The notes under the pieces are model-generated. The model was given only the letters and a program-made list of their open reading frames with translations, made no database searches and was not told the DNA's origin. A DNA stretch of 64,000 nucleotides from Paramecium sonneborni (Eukaryota; Ciliophora; Oligohymenophorea; Peniculida; Parameciidae), in the NCBI GenBank assembly GCA_905182985.1, contig CAJJDN010000092.1, positions 356,788 to 420,787 of the forward strand, in the 5' to 3' direction. Below, piece after piece: positions 34,307-48,006 of this stretch (position 1 is the first letter of the stretch; each line of letters begins with the position of its first letter). The position numbers and the translations under genes are program-made.

Positions 34307-34573
34307 ATGAAGGAAACAATAAAAACTAGAAAATTTTAAATTAAGAAAGAAATGAATAAAAAGAAATTAAAACCTGAACAAGTAACCCAGCTAAAAATAA
34401 TGCAATTTTAGATGGAGATAGAGCACCTAATAAGAACTTTTACGCTTTTCAATGCTCAGAAGCATTAAAAGATAGATGATTTTGAAGAGAATTATAAATT
34501 CTAAAAAATTATTTCTAGGATTAACAAAGATATCAAAGACATATATTTCATAATACATAAGCCAAAAAATTGA
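34307..34573 (+). CDS. small Lys-rich helical protein, unknown
   Basis: An 88-residue ORF diverging from the previous gene by 50 bp. It is basic and helical (KKEMNKKKLKPEQVTQLK, MEIEHLIRTFTLF). In the inverted copy near 56750-56890 most of this ORF is deleted, leaving its first and last codons in place, so this copy is the longer one. Further coding-like sequence continues to about 35060 in another frame, suggesting more exons. No domain recognised. Confidence 0.4.
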
Positions 34574-35064
34574 TATGTGTGAAACTGTATTCAGCTCATT
34601 CAAATAACATTATAAAGATGATAAAGTTAACTCAAATGTTGAACTCAATCCTTTTCAATTATCCTCTAACTTCTTGATAAATAGTGAGAAACGATTGCAT
34701 CATCTGCAGAATAGAAAATTTTTGATGATGAAATTATTCATGAGAAAAAAGTTCTTCAATCTCTTTCTTATTTTAATTTTAAATTTTTCAACGTATATTT
34801 AATTGATTAAGTTATAATTTAGAACATCATAAGAAACTACGTAATAATTCTATTCAAAGCATTGTTAAGAAACTTCTATTCCTAACATTAAGGATTGAGT
34901 GACCATTTGAGGAACTATTGGTCACAAATTAAAATTAAATGTTATAAAATATTTTAAAATATTGGAAACTTAATTTTTAATAGAGGATGTTCATTCATAA
35001 AACCTATCTTAAAGAGAGAACAATTTGTTAAAAAAATATATAACTATTCTAAATTACATTTAAA

Positions 35065-35772
35065 TCAGTGTTTATATCCAAAAGAATGGACAAAATCTTA
35101 TAAGCTAATTTCAATAGATTATTGAAGATGATCTTAAGTTTTTGGTTTAAGTAATTACAAAATCATATAGTTCTTTTAAATAAAGGTGTCATGCAAATTC
35201 TAAATTTATGTAATCCAAAAATTCTATTATTATATTGCTTCTGATTGAGAAGCCAGTTCTAGTATGCATAATTAATTTTGTATTAAAATGTCATTAAAAT
35301 GAGTAATTGGCATGGATTTTATGATATTGTCTTCATTTATTTAGATATCTTACTCCATTTGAATTATTTCTTACCATGGTTCTTCATATTTTTAGATTTC
35401 GAGTAAATCTTTCATTTTAAGTAATTTTTTGATTGTATTGTCAATGATGTTATTTGGATTCAATTTTTATATTGATTAATTATCAAAATTCTATTTTAAT
35501 CTTTGTAACTAATTTTTTAGTTAATCAATTTTCTTTAGTTTTATTTCTGTTTAAGGAGAAAATTGAACTTCCCTAATTATGGTCTCCTAACTAGAGTATT
35601 TACCTGGTCTTATTGGTTTCTTTGTTAATAATGCTAATAGGTGTTCTATTAATAATAAACCATTTTTACTGTTACATTGAGGCTCTTAAAATACATATGA
35701 ACTGCTTGATCTTTCCGATTTAAGCGATTAGATTTTAACGATTTTATTTTCTTTTTGGAAATTCTTCTTCAT
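35065..35772 (-). CDS. coiled-coil protein, unknown (intact family copy)
   Basis: A 235-residue intronless ORF with ATG at 35772. N-terminal Ser-rich basic segment, then HLLALLTKKPIRPGKYS, then a coiled coil (LKKIDQLKNQLQRLKQNF), then Gln/Ile-rich helices ending SFGYKH. The downstream pseudogene copy at 32354 shares the end of the homology exactly at the stop codon, which supports this strand as the coding one. It begins 41 bp downstream of the pseudokinase stop on the same strand. Confidence 0.6.
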
Positions 35773-35813
35773 AAAAATATAATTGTTAATTATAAGATAA
35801 AAAATTTTAATAT

Positions 35814-37134
35814 TCAATAAAATAATCTTTAACTCTTTTATTTATTATAAAATTCTTATTGTAATTAAATTCTATTAGGAGATTTTCTCTAAGTTTATAA
35901 CGTTTATTTGTTTTATGGAAAAAGATTATCAAATTCTAATTTATTAATTTGAGATTTGTTCTACAACCTGAAATAAAAGAAAAACTTACTTTTCTAATTG
36001 TTCAGTGTTTCCAATCGAACCTGGAGCTGTGCTAGCTTCTTTAACTTTCAATTTACTAAATTTATAATTTAGAACTTTTGGTAACTAAACAGAATAAGTT
36101 ATTTTTTAAGATGTACCAATATCTAAGACTGAGAAAGTTTATTTTGATAATAGGAGTCGTTTTTGTTTAATAATTTTAGAGGGAGGGAAATAAGGTTATT
36201 TGAATTGATCTTCATTTAAGTAAATAATATTTTGAATAGGCTCTTGTTTCTTTTCTGTTCTCTTTTTATGTAATTCAACTTTATCAACTTTGAATTTAGG
36301 TAATATTTTATTAATATTTATTTCTTCATTAGAAATTTAAGATTATTGACAAAAGTATTATATTTATTCAACATTAGGTCTAAGTTCAGGATCATAACAC
36401 ATCATCAATCTTAATAAATTATTTAAATTAAGACTATAATTTGGATTATATGTTAATTGAATGCCCTTAAGAATCTTTTTATGTAAAATATCAACATTAT
36501 TTGCAATGATTGGAGGATCTTTGAACATCATTTAATATAACATATACCCAACCATCCAAATATCTGATTTATAATCATAAATTTGAGACTTGATGAATTC
36601 AGGTGCTAATAAATAGATATCTTGATAGCTTTATTTATGTAAATAATATAGAATATTCATCTCACCCAAAATGGTCCTTCCTTTACTTAAAAATAAGTTT
36701 GACAATTATAATTTTGCATGTACCCTTTTAGGATGAAATTATTGTAAAGCAATAGATAACTACATATTTAAGGTTGGATACCTCTTAAATGATGTTCCAA
36801 ATATCAGATTCTTTCAAAGGATATGTGTATTATTTATCTAAGTATTCACTGACTATGCTAATCTTTAAAATTTTTATCTTTACCCTAAGTATGTCATATC
36901 ATGATCAAATGATGCTTCATAAAATTTCACAATGTGAGGGTTCTTGTAATTAGATAATTTGTTTAAGATTTTGATGATTGATTAAACTTTTTCTTTTGGA
37001 ATTCCTTCAAGACTAAATATTCTGAGCATATATTGATATCCATTCCGTTTTACAATCACTGATTTCTTGTAAGTGTTTTATCTCACAATATTGACTACTT
37101 GAAATTGTGGAAACAATTACTCTATACTTTTCAT
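35814..37134 (-). CDS. NEK/ULK-like pseudokinase
   Basis: About 415 residues with at least three introns (22 nt each near the VSEYLD-IQELSIAL junction and near the C-terminus). The kinase lobes are clear: SVIVKRNGYQYMLRIF in the VAIK region, HIVKFYEASFD, a hinge followed by DIWNIIQE, HPKRVHAKLQLSNLFL in the catalytic loop, ILGEM where DFG should be, then YLLAPEF (APE), DIWMVGYMLYQMMF and LMMCYDPELRPN. The ATP-anchoring Lys is Arg, the HRD Asp is missing (HAK), and the DFG Asp is lost. All three catalytic positions are therefore gone, so it is probably a scaffold or regulator. A basic C-terminal extension follows. Confidence 0.75.
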
Positions 37135-37212
37135 TAAATATTAAATTATAGAACTTCATAATACTATAAAACAATTATAATATAACACTCTGAAAAGAAT
37201 TGTACAAGTTAT

Positions 37213-38286
37213 ATGTAAAAACTTAAGAAAAATATATTGCATTGGTCTCTTCCAACATCTGAAGGTGATAAATTTACTGGATTTTATATCCAAGTAAAAT
37301 ATTTAAGTAAATTAGATCTTCTTAATTTGGTTATTTATAATATGGATATAAGATCAGCTATACGCAATCTAATTTCAATTGTTTCTAACTTTATTACAGA
37401 ACCTAAATTAAAAACTTAACTTGATTATCTCTACTTACTAACTACTAAATCAGATTCTACTTTAGAAGAAATTGAAAAATTGATAATCAACTTAGGAAAG
37501 AATGTATCAACTCATCATAGAATTAATTCATAACCAATTGTATTGCCCTCCCCTAAACAAAATAAAGTTTAATTAATTTAAGGAGCAAACAAATTTGCTT
37601 ATTCAAATAGAATACCTCTAAAAGCAGCTGGATTTGGAAGTAGAATTCAATGTGCAACTCCATTGAAATCTAATAAAGATAAAGATGAAAAACAAAAAAA
37701 TATATCAGATAGGCAAATCTCTTTTAAATTTGAAACACCAAAAACTTCACCCAAAATTGTTACAGAATTTAAGCTTTTTGACCAACAATTAATAGATATC
37801 AATCAAAAAATCAAAATGAACACTGAAATACCATTATCCTCTAACACAGTTCCTGAATTACAATCAGAATTAGATTCATTTTCTTAAAATAAAATTACTC
37901 AAAATACTTTACCTATAAAAAATGATTTTTGCATATCATAACCAGAATTAGAAGAAAAAGAAAAACAATACGATTTAAATAATATGTCTGGTCGAATACT
38001 ATAAAGTATTAATTAAAATGTGAAGGAAATGAAACTAAACACTTTTAAATTAATCAAAGTATTTGAGAACACATTTGAGATCAAGACACAATCTTCTCTT
38101 TTATAATGTAGTTAAGTAGATGCATCTTATGCTTCTCCATTTAGAAAATTATAAAATGTATAATAAATTTATCTACTTCTAGCCTCTTTTTAATGGAATT
38201 CGCCAAAAAATGACAGATTAAGATCTATTTAATATATAATAAAACTTTTTAATGAAAAAGCTTATTGTAAAAGCAAGGCCGAATGA
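37213..38286 (+). CDS. conserved-looking protein of unknown function
   Basis: A 357-residue intronless ORF (ATG 37213, TGA 38284-38286). The N-terminal 80 residues are helical (LDLLNLVIYNMDIRSAIRNL, LDYLYLLTTKSDSTLEEIEK); the middle is basic and Pro/Ser-rich with KFETPKTSPK and several Ser/Thr-Pro sites; the C-terminal part is Gln-rich and helical. It starts 78 bp from the divergent pseudokinase gene. No family recognised; the Ser-Pro sites suggest phosphorylation but this is inference. Confidence 0.6.
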
Positions 38287-38425
38287 AGTAATCCAAGATG
38301 AAATACCGAAATTGGATTTATTTTTTGTAACAAGTGTTAAAGGATGAAGAAAAAGGTTTTAAAAAATTATTTTTAAAATAATAATAATTTATCAATCAAT
38401 TAAATCTAATTCTGGGTTTTCTTCT

Positions 38426-38932
38426 TCATCTTTTATTACTTTTGGTTAAATAAATGTTTATTGCATGATCCTGATTGCATCCATTTCTATTAAATAAGTA
38501 TAAATAAATACGTGATGTTTTTTTATTGAGAATAAGAGGTTTTTTAATTCCTATCATTTCATAATCAATCATTTTTTTGAATCCTGGTATAGAGCTTTCT
38601 TTCATTTCAATATTTGGTAGTAATTCTTCACTTAGCACATCATCACTCTATAAATAATTATTAGTTTTAGATGTATGGTTAGATTAATTTAACGAAGATA
38701 TTTAATCGATTTTGCTGCAAGAATTATATTGAGGAATTTAGAGAAAAGGATTTCCTGAAATATGTTAGGGTTGTACATCTAATTACTTTTAATGTTCTGA
38801 TGGTTCAGCTACATTTATAAGAAATGGTTTATTATTATCTAATTTTTTAGTGCTTTTCTTTAAAAGTAATTCATGCTTATTTAATTTTTAGAATTGAATA
38901 TTCATTATTTCATCCCTTCCTGAACTATTCAT
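38426..38932 (-). CDS. C-terminal extension of CK1 kinase or separate ORF
   Basis: Minus-strand ORF from ATG 38932 to TGA 38426. It is Ser/Lys/Asn-rich and overlaps the end of the CK1 ORF in another frame. A 12-T run at 38951-38962 (poly-A in coding sense) lies just upstream of the frame change, so this segment may be the true C-terminal tail of the kinase, separated by a homopolymer indel. Confidence 0.4.
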
Positions 38933-40000
38933 GATTGCGATAGTTTAATGTTTTTTTTTTTTGCTAGAATATTCTGGTAATTTTTCCCAATCATAGCCAT
39001 AATTTTAATAATTAAGAGAGAGCTAAGATAATTCATCTTAGAAATATGCTTTGAGTTATTTATAATTGGGTTATTATGCAAAATCTAAAGCTTGGACTTC
39101 TTACATAAATTTAATAAAACATTTGGATTGTTTTGAGAATAGTTATTCTAATTTTAGATTTTTCTTCATTTGATGAATTTTAGCATATTTAAGATTTTTA
39201 TTTTCGATTTTAACATTCATCCAAGGTAGATGCCCAGTAAGTAAATATAATAAAACATATCCTATACTTTATAGATCATCTCTTCTTCCTTATTCCAAAG
39301 ATTCATGTGCATTAATACTTGCATATCGAGCAGTTCCTATTAATCCTGGTTTTTTTATCAATTTTATATGATCTCCTTTTGAATTCTATTAATCAAATAT
39401 ATTAATACAGCATATTTTTTTGATAACCCAAAATCAATTAAGTTAATTAGTTTTGGACTGGTCGTATTTTCGAGTACAAAATTATCTGGTTTAAGGTCTC
39501 TATGTAAATATTTGCATGAATGGAGGGCTTCAATTCTATCAATCATCTAATTTTGACTGTGTAATAACTTAGATTGCTAATCGCAGAACTGTTTAAAGGG
39601 AAAACGAACCACCGCATTTTCTAATTACGGATTCTAAATTTTTCCCCAAGATATTCATCACACAAAATGTATATCTCTTTTCTTTTCCATAAAACTTTAT
39701 CTCTGGGAATCCAACATTTTTTCTTTCATTTTTTATAAAATTTCATTCTTACCTCAAATCTATTAAAACTTTTATTTCCTTTTCCAATAAATTGCATTCC
39801 TAACTTCCAAACTCCACCTTCATTGCATATGGAGTGTTACCATCTTTTTAATCAATCACTTTGTAAACCTAGCCAAAGGAACCGCAACCAATCTTCGAAT
39901 GAATCTCAAATCTCCCTTATATGATATCTCCTATCTATATTCATCTTTTTTATAAACTTACTATTAGTGAATCTTCCTCTTCACTATCGGATTAAAACAT
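38910..40000 (-). CDS. casein kinase 1-like protein kinase
   Basis: About 330 residues after removing three or four small introns (27 nt near 39935, about 30 nt near 39740, 22 nt at about 39552, and one after DFGLSKKY near 39400). Motifs: glycine loop KIGCGSFGQVYKV, AMKVEF with the ATP Lys, YLHRDLKPDNFVLE catalytic loop, LIDFGLSKKY, then the CK1 signature GTARYASINAHESLEQGRRDD and IGYVLLYLLTGHLPW. The CK1 family is expanded in Paramecium. The frame ends at TGA 38910 just after a 12-nt homopolymer, see the overlapping ORF. Start ATG 40000 precedes an acidic leader. Confidence 0.85.
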
Positions 40001-40440
40001 AAATAAATTTATGACGTTTCAAAGGTCTAATATACCTTTTCAATCGACAACATACTCATTTAGATATCATAATGACATCTTATGATACGCACTAAATATC
40101 TCTCATTTTAAGAATATTCAGAGTCTAATTTAAATCATCTCAGTTTTTCCTTTAACATACTATCACTCTATATAAATAATTTAAATCCATAATTAGTATC
40201 AATCAATCAATTAAAGCTCTCTCTCATCTAAGAATTATCCATTTATTTATATTTCTTAATTTATATCCAGGCTTTCTCTATTCCAATTTTTCAATTTTTC
40301 GATCTAAAGATCTTGGTTTTTTAAGGTTCACTTTTCGAACCTCTTAAATTCTATACATAGTATTAATGTTTTACAATATTTATATTAAGGATTGATTTCA
40401 ATGATTATTATAATTGCTTTCATACTAAAAAGAAGAAAAA
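40001..40440 (-). CDS. possible coiled-coil gene fragment
   Basis: In the minus strand two or three stretches read as charged helices, for example LQIEKLKNWNRESLDINQEI and SEYSQNERYLVRIIRCHYD, in different frames as if split by introns. Part of this lies inside the duplicated block starting at 40168. I could not build a full model. Confidence 0.25.
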
Positions 40441-41364
40441 TGGTCGGATAATTGATCAAATATACATACATTTTTCTGTTAAATATAATATATGTTGCTT
40501 TGAAGTTTTTATTTTAATATTTATTGTATATTAAATAATGTATTATCAATATTATACTCAATTAAGAGTAAAATGAATCAATCGATCCTTTGCCAAATTC
40601 TTTCTTTTATTTATTCTAATCTAATTTCTAGTCTTAATTTATGAATGCTCCAATGATTTGGCTATTGATATTAATTTTATTGAATATCTTTCTGAATAAT
40701 AAACATTAAATATTTAAGAAGCATTTAACAACAAGTTTCAATTAAATTAACAATTTTTATAATAATATGAATTATTGAATTTCAAAGTTAATCATTTTTT
40801 TATTTCATTAAAAATTTTGATTTAAAAATAAACTTCAAAATATATGGCTAAGATCAAATAGAGTACAAGAAAAACCTTGATTTTTTGAAAAATTTTATTT
40901 TGTGAAAATTTTTAAGATGTGTAAAAACCTAATTTATAAAAACAATATGTGTTTAATATTTATTATATTAATTAGATTGCTTGTTGATGAATATATGAAA
41001 ATACTTATAAAGATCCTAATTCTTATATTTTATAAATGTTTTATGGGAATGGTGTATATTACTAAAAGAAAAGAAATAAAATATAAGTATTAAATTAACT
41101 CAATGAAATTATGATCAACAATTTAATAACAGAGTATAATTAACATTCTTATCTAATATGCTTTTGTTATTTTGGAAGAAGTAATTTAAATTTAGATTTA
41201 TTTGAATCGAATAATTGTAAGAATTAAATTTGTCATCTTTATGCTATTGAAATGTCATTTTTGTCAAAATGAGAAAACAAATAGATTGATGCAAATTCTA
41301 AAGAATTCAAAATTTATACAGAATGTAAGTTAATGTATAAATTGCAACAAATGAAAAGAATTGT
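40168..41364 (+). repeat. 1197-bp direct repeat, copy 1 (likely unmerged contig end)
   Basis: Identical by inspection to 41366-42562 at a constant offset of 1198. It ends at the base before the single N at 41365. Same pattern as the repeat around 24747. Confidence 0.9.
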
Positions 41365-41365
41365 N
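41365..41365. other. assembly gap (single N)
   Basis: Single N with the same 1197-bp sequence on both sides, indicating an unmerged overlap between contigs. Confidence 0.9.
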
Positions 41366-42562
41366 CTATATAAATAATTTAAATCCATAATTAGTATCAA
41401 TCAATCAATTAAAGCTCTCTCTCATCTAAGAATTATCCATTTATTTATATTTCTTAATTTATATCCAGGCTTTCTCTATTCCAATTTTTCAATTTTTCGA
41501 TCTAAAGATCTTGGTTTTTTAAGGTTCACTTTTCGAACCTCTTAAATTCTATACATAGTATTAATGTTTTACAATATTTATATTAAGGATTGATTTCAAT
41601 GATTATTATAATTGCTTTCATACTAAAAAGAAGAAAAATGGTCGGATAATTGATCAAATATACATACATTTTTCTGTTAAATATAATATATGTTGCTTTG
41701 AAGTTTTTATTTTAATATTTATTGTATATTAAATAATGTATTATCAATATTATACTCAATTAAGAGTAAAATGAATCAATCGATCCTTTGCCAAATTCTT
41801 TCTTTTATTTATTCTAATCTAATTTCTAGTCTTAATTTATGAATGCTCCAATGATTTGGCTATTGATATTAATTTTATTGAATATCTTTCTGAATAATAA
41901 ACATTAAATATTTAAGAAGCATTTAACAACAAGTTTCAATTAAATTAACAATTTTTATAATAATATGAATTATTGAATTTCAAAGTTAATCATTTTTTTA
42001 TTTCATTAAAAATTTTGATTTAAAAATAAACTTCAAAATATATGGCTAAGATCAAATAGAGTACAAGAAAAACCTTGATTTTTTGAAAAATTTTATTTTG
42101 TGAAAATTTTTAAGATGTGTAAAAACCTAATTTATAAAAACAATATGTGTTTAATATTTATTATATTAATTAGATTGCTTGTTGATGAATATATGAAAAT
42201 ACTTATAAAGATCCTAATTCTTATATTTTATAAATGTTTTATGGGAATGGTGTATATTACTAAAAGAAAAGAAATAAAATATAAGTATTAAATTAACTCA
42301 ATGAAATTATGATCAACAATTTAATAACAGAGTATAATTAACATTCTTATCTAATATGCTTTTGTTATTTTGGAAGAAGTAATTTAAATTTAGATTTATT
42401 TGAATCGAATAATTGTAAGAATTAAATTTGTCATCTTTATGCTATTGAAATGTCATTTTTGTCAAAATGAGAAAACAAATAGATTGATGCAAATTCTAAA
42501 GAATTCAAAATTTATACAGAATGTAAGTTAATGTATAAATTGCAACAAATGAAAAGAATTGT
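41366..42562 (+). repeat. 1197-bp direct repeat, copy 2 (likely unmerged contig end)
   Basis: Second copy of 40168-41364, continuing directly into unique sequence at 42563 that leads to the trichocyst gene. This copy keeps the natural downstream context. Confidence 0.9.
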
Positions 42563-42659
42563 AACAGCATAGAATGATTAATAGATAAAGCCATAAAAAA
42601 ATAAATTAAGGATAAAACGACTAAATCTTTTCAAAAGAATGAAAACTTTAATATTGTGA
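41790..42659 (+). CDS. possible secreted protein, unknown, multi-exon
   Basis: A hydrophobic leader-like segment (FFLLFILIQFLVLIYECS) is followed by a helical stretch (DLAIDINFIEYLSEQQTL, NQQFLQQYELLNFKVN) up to a TGA at about 42084. Further coding-like pieces follow in other frames (LFESNNCKNQICHLYAIEM, then IDANSKEFKIYTE to the TGA at 42657-42659). They would need several introns. No start codon in frame with the leader was found, so the model is weak. The same sequence occurs in the first duplicate from about 40592. Confidence 0.25.
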
Positions 42660-42686
42660 TTGACTAATTTTGTATTTAAAAGAATA

Positions 42687-43779
42687 TCATCTTCCAGACC
42701 AGGAGGCAACTTATTTCTTGAACATGATGATTACTTCATCTAAGATGGCATTCTCTTCTAATCTTTTGGCTTTAGCTTCAGCATAATCAGCTCTTTTAGC
42801 TTCCAAATCAGCTTAGGCTTAATCTAAAGCATCTTAAGATTCTTATAAGATAATCTTTGATTTGGCTTATTAAGCAAAGGAAGCTTAGATTTACTAGAAT
42901 AAGTTAGAAATAATACAGTAGCAGTTCTATCAGCAAAGACTTATTTTCTTTCATATTCAACTTCCAATGAGGCAATTTCAGCTTCTGATAATGAGACCCA
43001 TCCAGCTAATTCCCATGATGCATTGATTTCATTTTATTTCAAATTCTCTAATGAAGCTGCTAATTCTGATTCTAATCCTTCAAGAACAGCTAAAACTCTT
43101 TCAGCTAATGTTTATCCATTTCCAGAGGATTCAGAAGCCTAATTAAATATATAAATATATATACTTATTCTTCTTATGCAAGAGCTAAGAATGATTTGAT
43201 TTAATGTTCTTAGAATAAGTTGCTGTATTATTTCAATTTTTCAGCAACTGATTAAGCTTAGACTTAAGTGAATTCAAAAGAATCTCCATTTACAATGTAT
43301 CCAGCAACATCTTATTTGAGGAGTCTGATGACTTCTAAGGCTTCTTAATTATGTTTGATGGATTTAACAAATAATTGGTTAGAGAAACATTAATTGTCTG
43401 AAAGTGTTTCAATTTTAGCAGCAATTGAATCTCTTCTGGCTTCATTCCATGCCAAATAGTTTTTGGTTTATTATAATACGTTTTCATATTCAGCTCTATT
43501 TTCTACAGCCTATTGGAACAATTTTTAGTTAAGAGTCTTTATCTTTGTGAATTATTCAATAGTCTAGGCACCAACCCATTCATCTGTTTCGTTCTTTTAG
43601 TCAGCAGCAAATTAGGCATCGATGTTAGATTGTTTTAAATCATTTAGTAATCCAAACACTGTGTCAATAGCATCACTGGCCTTTGTTCCTGTTTAGAGGA
43701 GAGCTAAGATTTAATCTTTTGTGCTTGTGGCATTTGAAACCACAGCCAATGCAAGAATGATAGCAATAATTCCTTTCAT
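42687..43779 (-). CDS. trichocyst matrix protein
   Basis: About 350 residues, ATG 43779, signal peptide at residues 1-16, then long heptad helices typical of trichocyst matrix proteins, including LAERVLAVLEGLESELAASL and, near the end, AQADLEAKRADYAEAKAKRL. The protein ends FKKQVASWSGR. Introns: 26 nt at 43139-43164 and 23 nt near 42885-42907. Its products would be part of the crystalline trichocyst core. It belongs to the same family as the gene at 30156 but is clearly a different subfamily by sequence. Confidence 0.85.
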
Positions 43780-44008
43780 TTATTTATTAACTAAAAAACG
43801 ATACATCTCAAAAACGATTTAATTTTCATATAATATTTTATTATTTCATATGATCATATTTGTTTATGATTCTTATTTGTGTAACATAAAATGATTTAAT
43901 CCAAGATTGAAACATAATAATAATAAATTTAGACAATAAATAAAAGTGGATATAGTATTTTGTTAGCTTGACTAATACAAAATTAATATTATTCATATCT
44001 TTAAATTA
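43780..44008. promoter_or_regulatory. divergent spacer, trichocyst / mitochondrial gene
   Basis: A 229-bp AT-rich region between two divergent starts. It must hold the upstream region of a strongly expressed secretory gene; no specific element is recognised. Confidence 0.3.
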
Positions 44009-44868
44009 ATGTTGCCAAGAATAACAAATACGGCAAGATTAGGTATCAAGAATCTCTATCAATTGAATCACATAAAAAATTTTCATAATGCAACTATTGC
44101 TCATAAAGCATAAGTTATGAATGATGAATCATAATATGTTGTTAAAACAGATCGAATTTACAAACCAACTTATACAATTGAATTTGATAGAATTGGTGAA
44201 GTGCTGCTGTATTTCAATAAATTATGAGTAGATATTCATGTGATCCTCATAAGCATCTTACAATCTTTCTAAAATACCCATATGTTCTATATGAGACAGC
44301 AATACCCTTATCAATTTATCTTTGGTTCAAAAATCCATTGGACATTGCTTGGTACTGGAATAATCTATTTATATATGCACCATCCTTTTTGTGGATTCCT
44401 AGGATGTGGTAATAGATAGTTTTTATTTAAATAGGTATTGGAGATCATTATAATATAAAATTCAAAGACTTTCATTGTTGAGAGGTGGTAAAGTACTTAA
44501 AATAGAGACAAATACTCTTGCAAATGATAAAAATGTATATTGGGTTGAAACATATTAATTCCATCCATTGACAGCTGATTTAACATAATTTGATGATAGA
44601 GATAATGCAGACTATTTAACAGAAGAAGGATAATTAAAATATGAATTAGCATGTTAACTTGACCATATTTAAGAATTAGGTACAACAGTATAAGACGAAG
44701 TAATATATTTCATGAAAGTATTTGAATAATTAATGGAAAATAGGAAGGAATAGTACATCATCCAGAATTATTTGAAGCAGCAACAAAAGGATATGTAATA
44801 GATACATCTAATTTTGTAATAAATACAGCTCATAATATCAGAGCATTCGAAGGCCATCACAATTAATG
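44009..44868 (+). CDS. probable mitochondrial inner-membrane protein with two TM helices
   Basis: About 260 residues after removing three introns: 44209-44231 (23 nt), 44409-44434 (26 nt) and 44718-44743 (26 nt). The N-terminus (MLPRITNTARLGIKNLYQL) is Arg-rich without acidic residues, like a mitochondrial presequence. Two hydrophobic helices follow (YVLYETAIPLSIYLWF and LFIYAPSFLWIP), joined by a short loop, then a soluble domain (RLSLLRGGKVLKIETNTL, WVETYQFHPLTAD). The layout resembles the TMEM70/TMEM186/TMEM223 type of assembly factors, but I see no decisive motif. It converges with the SRPK gene (47 bp between stops). Confidence 0.55.
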
Positions 44869-44915
44869 AAAAATGGTTATATTATTATTATTCAAGAATA
44901 TTAATACCAAATAGA

Positions 44916-47078
<2,163 letters not shown>

Positions 47079-47137
47079 TGGTGGTAAATAAAAATTATAA
47101 AAAATAGATATATATATACAATTAAAAAATAATATAA

Positions 47138-47994
47138 ATGAATACCTCAAAAAGTATATACGATCAACCTCTAAATAATTCAATATCAAAATAAAGATAC
47201 ACATTTTCAAAAGCAGAACGTGAGACATATTCAACGAAATAAATGTAATAACTTATTATTCTAAATAAGTAATGGTTCTATGTACAACCTTCCAGATAGC
47301 TTAAGTAAGAGGATGGCTGGCATTGGTTATGGTCAAAAGTAAATTAATCGTAAATACAATATAGACATGATTTTTCAAAGCATGTTAAATAAGTTCCAGC
47401 TCCTAATAAATATGAAATAAAGAGTTTTGCAGAAACTAACATAGGAGAAAAGAAAGGAATCTAATTTGCTTTAGGTAGAGAAGAAACTTGGCTTTAAGGG
47501 ATTTGGGCAACTCTTACTTAATAAACACCTCCTCCTGATCGTTATGCTATACCAAGCACAGTTACACGAAGATAAAAGTTTACATTTGGATAAAGAACAT
47601 AATCCTTATAGAAGTTCAAAACTCCAGGTATTGATAAATTATCTAAAAAGGACCTGGAAATTATGAATATGTTTAAACCATAACATCAAAAGGTGTTTAT
47701 CCACTCTCTAAGTTTCAAAACTCAGGTGCATGTATTATTGGGAAAGATCAAGAGAGATTTAAGACATTAGGAGGTACAACTTTAAGATATAAATTAGTGA
47801 ATGATTATCCTGAACCAGGTCGTTATTCACTTGAAAATATGGGTATTAATTCTTCAGGAATATATCCAAAGAATGGAATGAGATCAGCTGTTTAATAAAC
47901 ATTTAGCAAATCTTAAAGGAAGGGACCATATGAAATAAATAAAGTTTCACCTGGTCCAGGAAGATATAAAATGTTTTCAGAATTTGATTAATGA
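47138..47994 (+). CDS. SHIPPO/STPG-repeat axonemal protein
   Basis: About 260 residues with introns at 47245-47269 (25 nt), 47339-47364 (26 nt) and 47628-47650 (23 nt). It carries several Pro-Gly-rich SHIPPO-like repeats: VPAPNKYEI, TPPPDRYAI, TPGPGNYEY, YPEPGRYSL and SPGPGRYKM, spaced 40-60 residues apart with the usual FGxR-type segments (KFTFGQRTQ). STPG proteins are found inside ciliary doublet microtubules or cortical microtubules; ciliates have many. The repeat after the third intron is rebuilt only when the intron is removed, which supports the model. It stops 12 bp from the next gene's stop. Confidence 0.85.
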
Positions 47995-48006
47995 ATATAT
48001 TAGTAT

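Larger units (their letters stand above)
33545..34960 (+). repeat. diverged dispersed repeat, copy 1 (inverted partner 56030-57640)
   Basis: Long stretches match the reverse complement of 56030-57640, for example around the start codon at 34254, the GCGTTT-containing segment near 34215 and the block around 34700. The copies differ by scattered substitutions and by an internal deletion of about 200 bp in the partner. Boundaries are approximate. Confidence 0.8.

Noticed and set aside
40902..41093. A 63-residue hydrophobic ORF, seen again at 42100-42291
   Set aside because: The second occurrence is just the duplicated contig end. The ORF itself is Ile/Leu/Lys-rich as expected from AT-rich chance reading and has competing frames that look more like protein.
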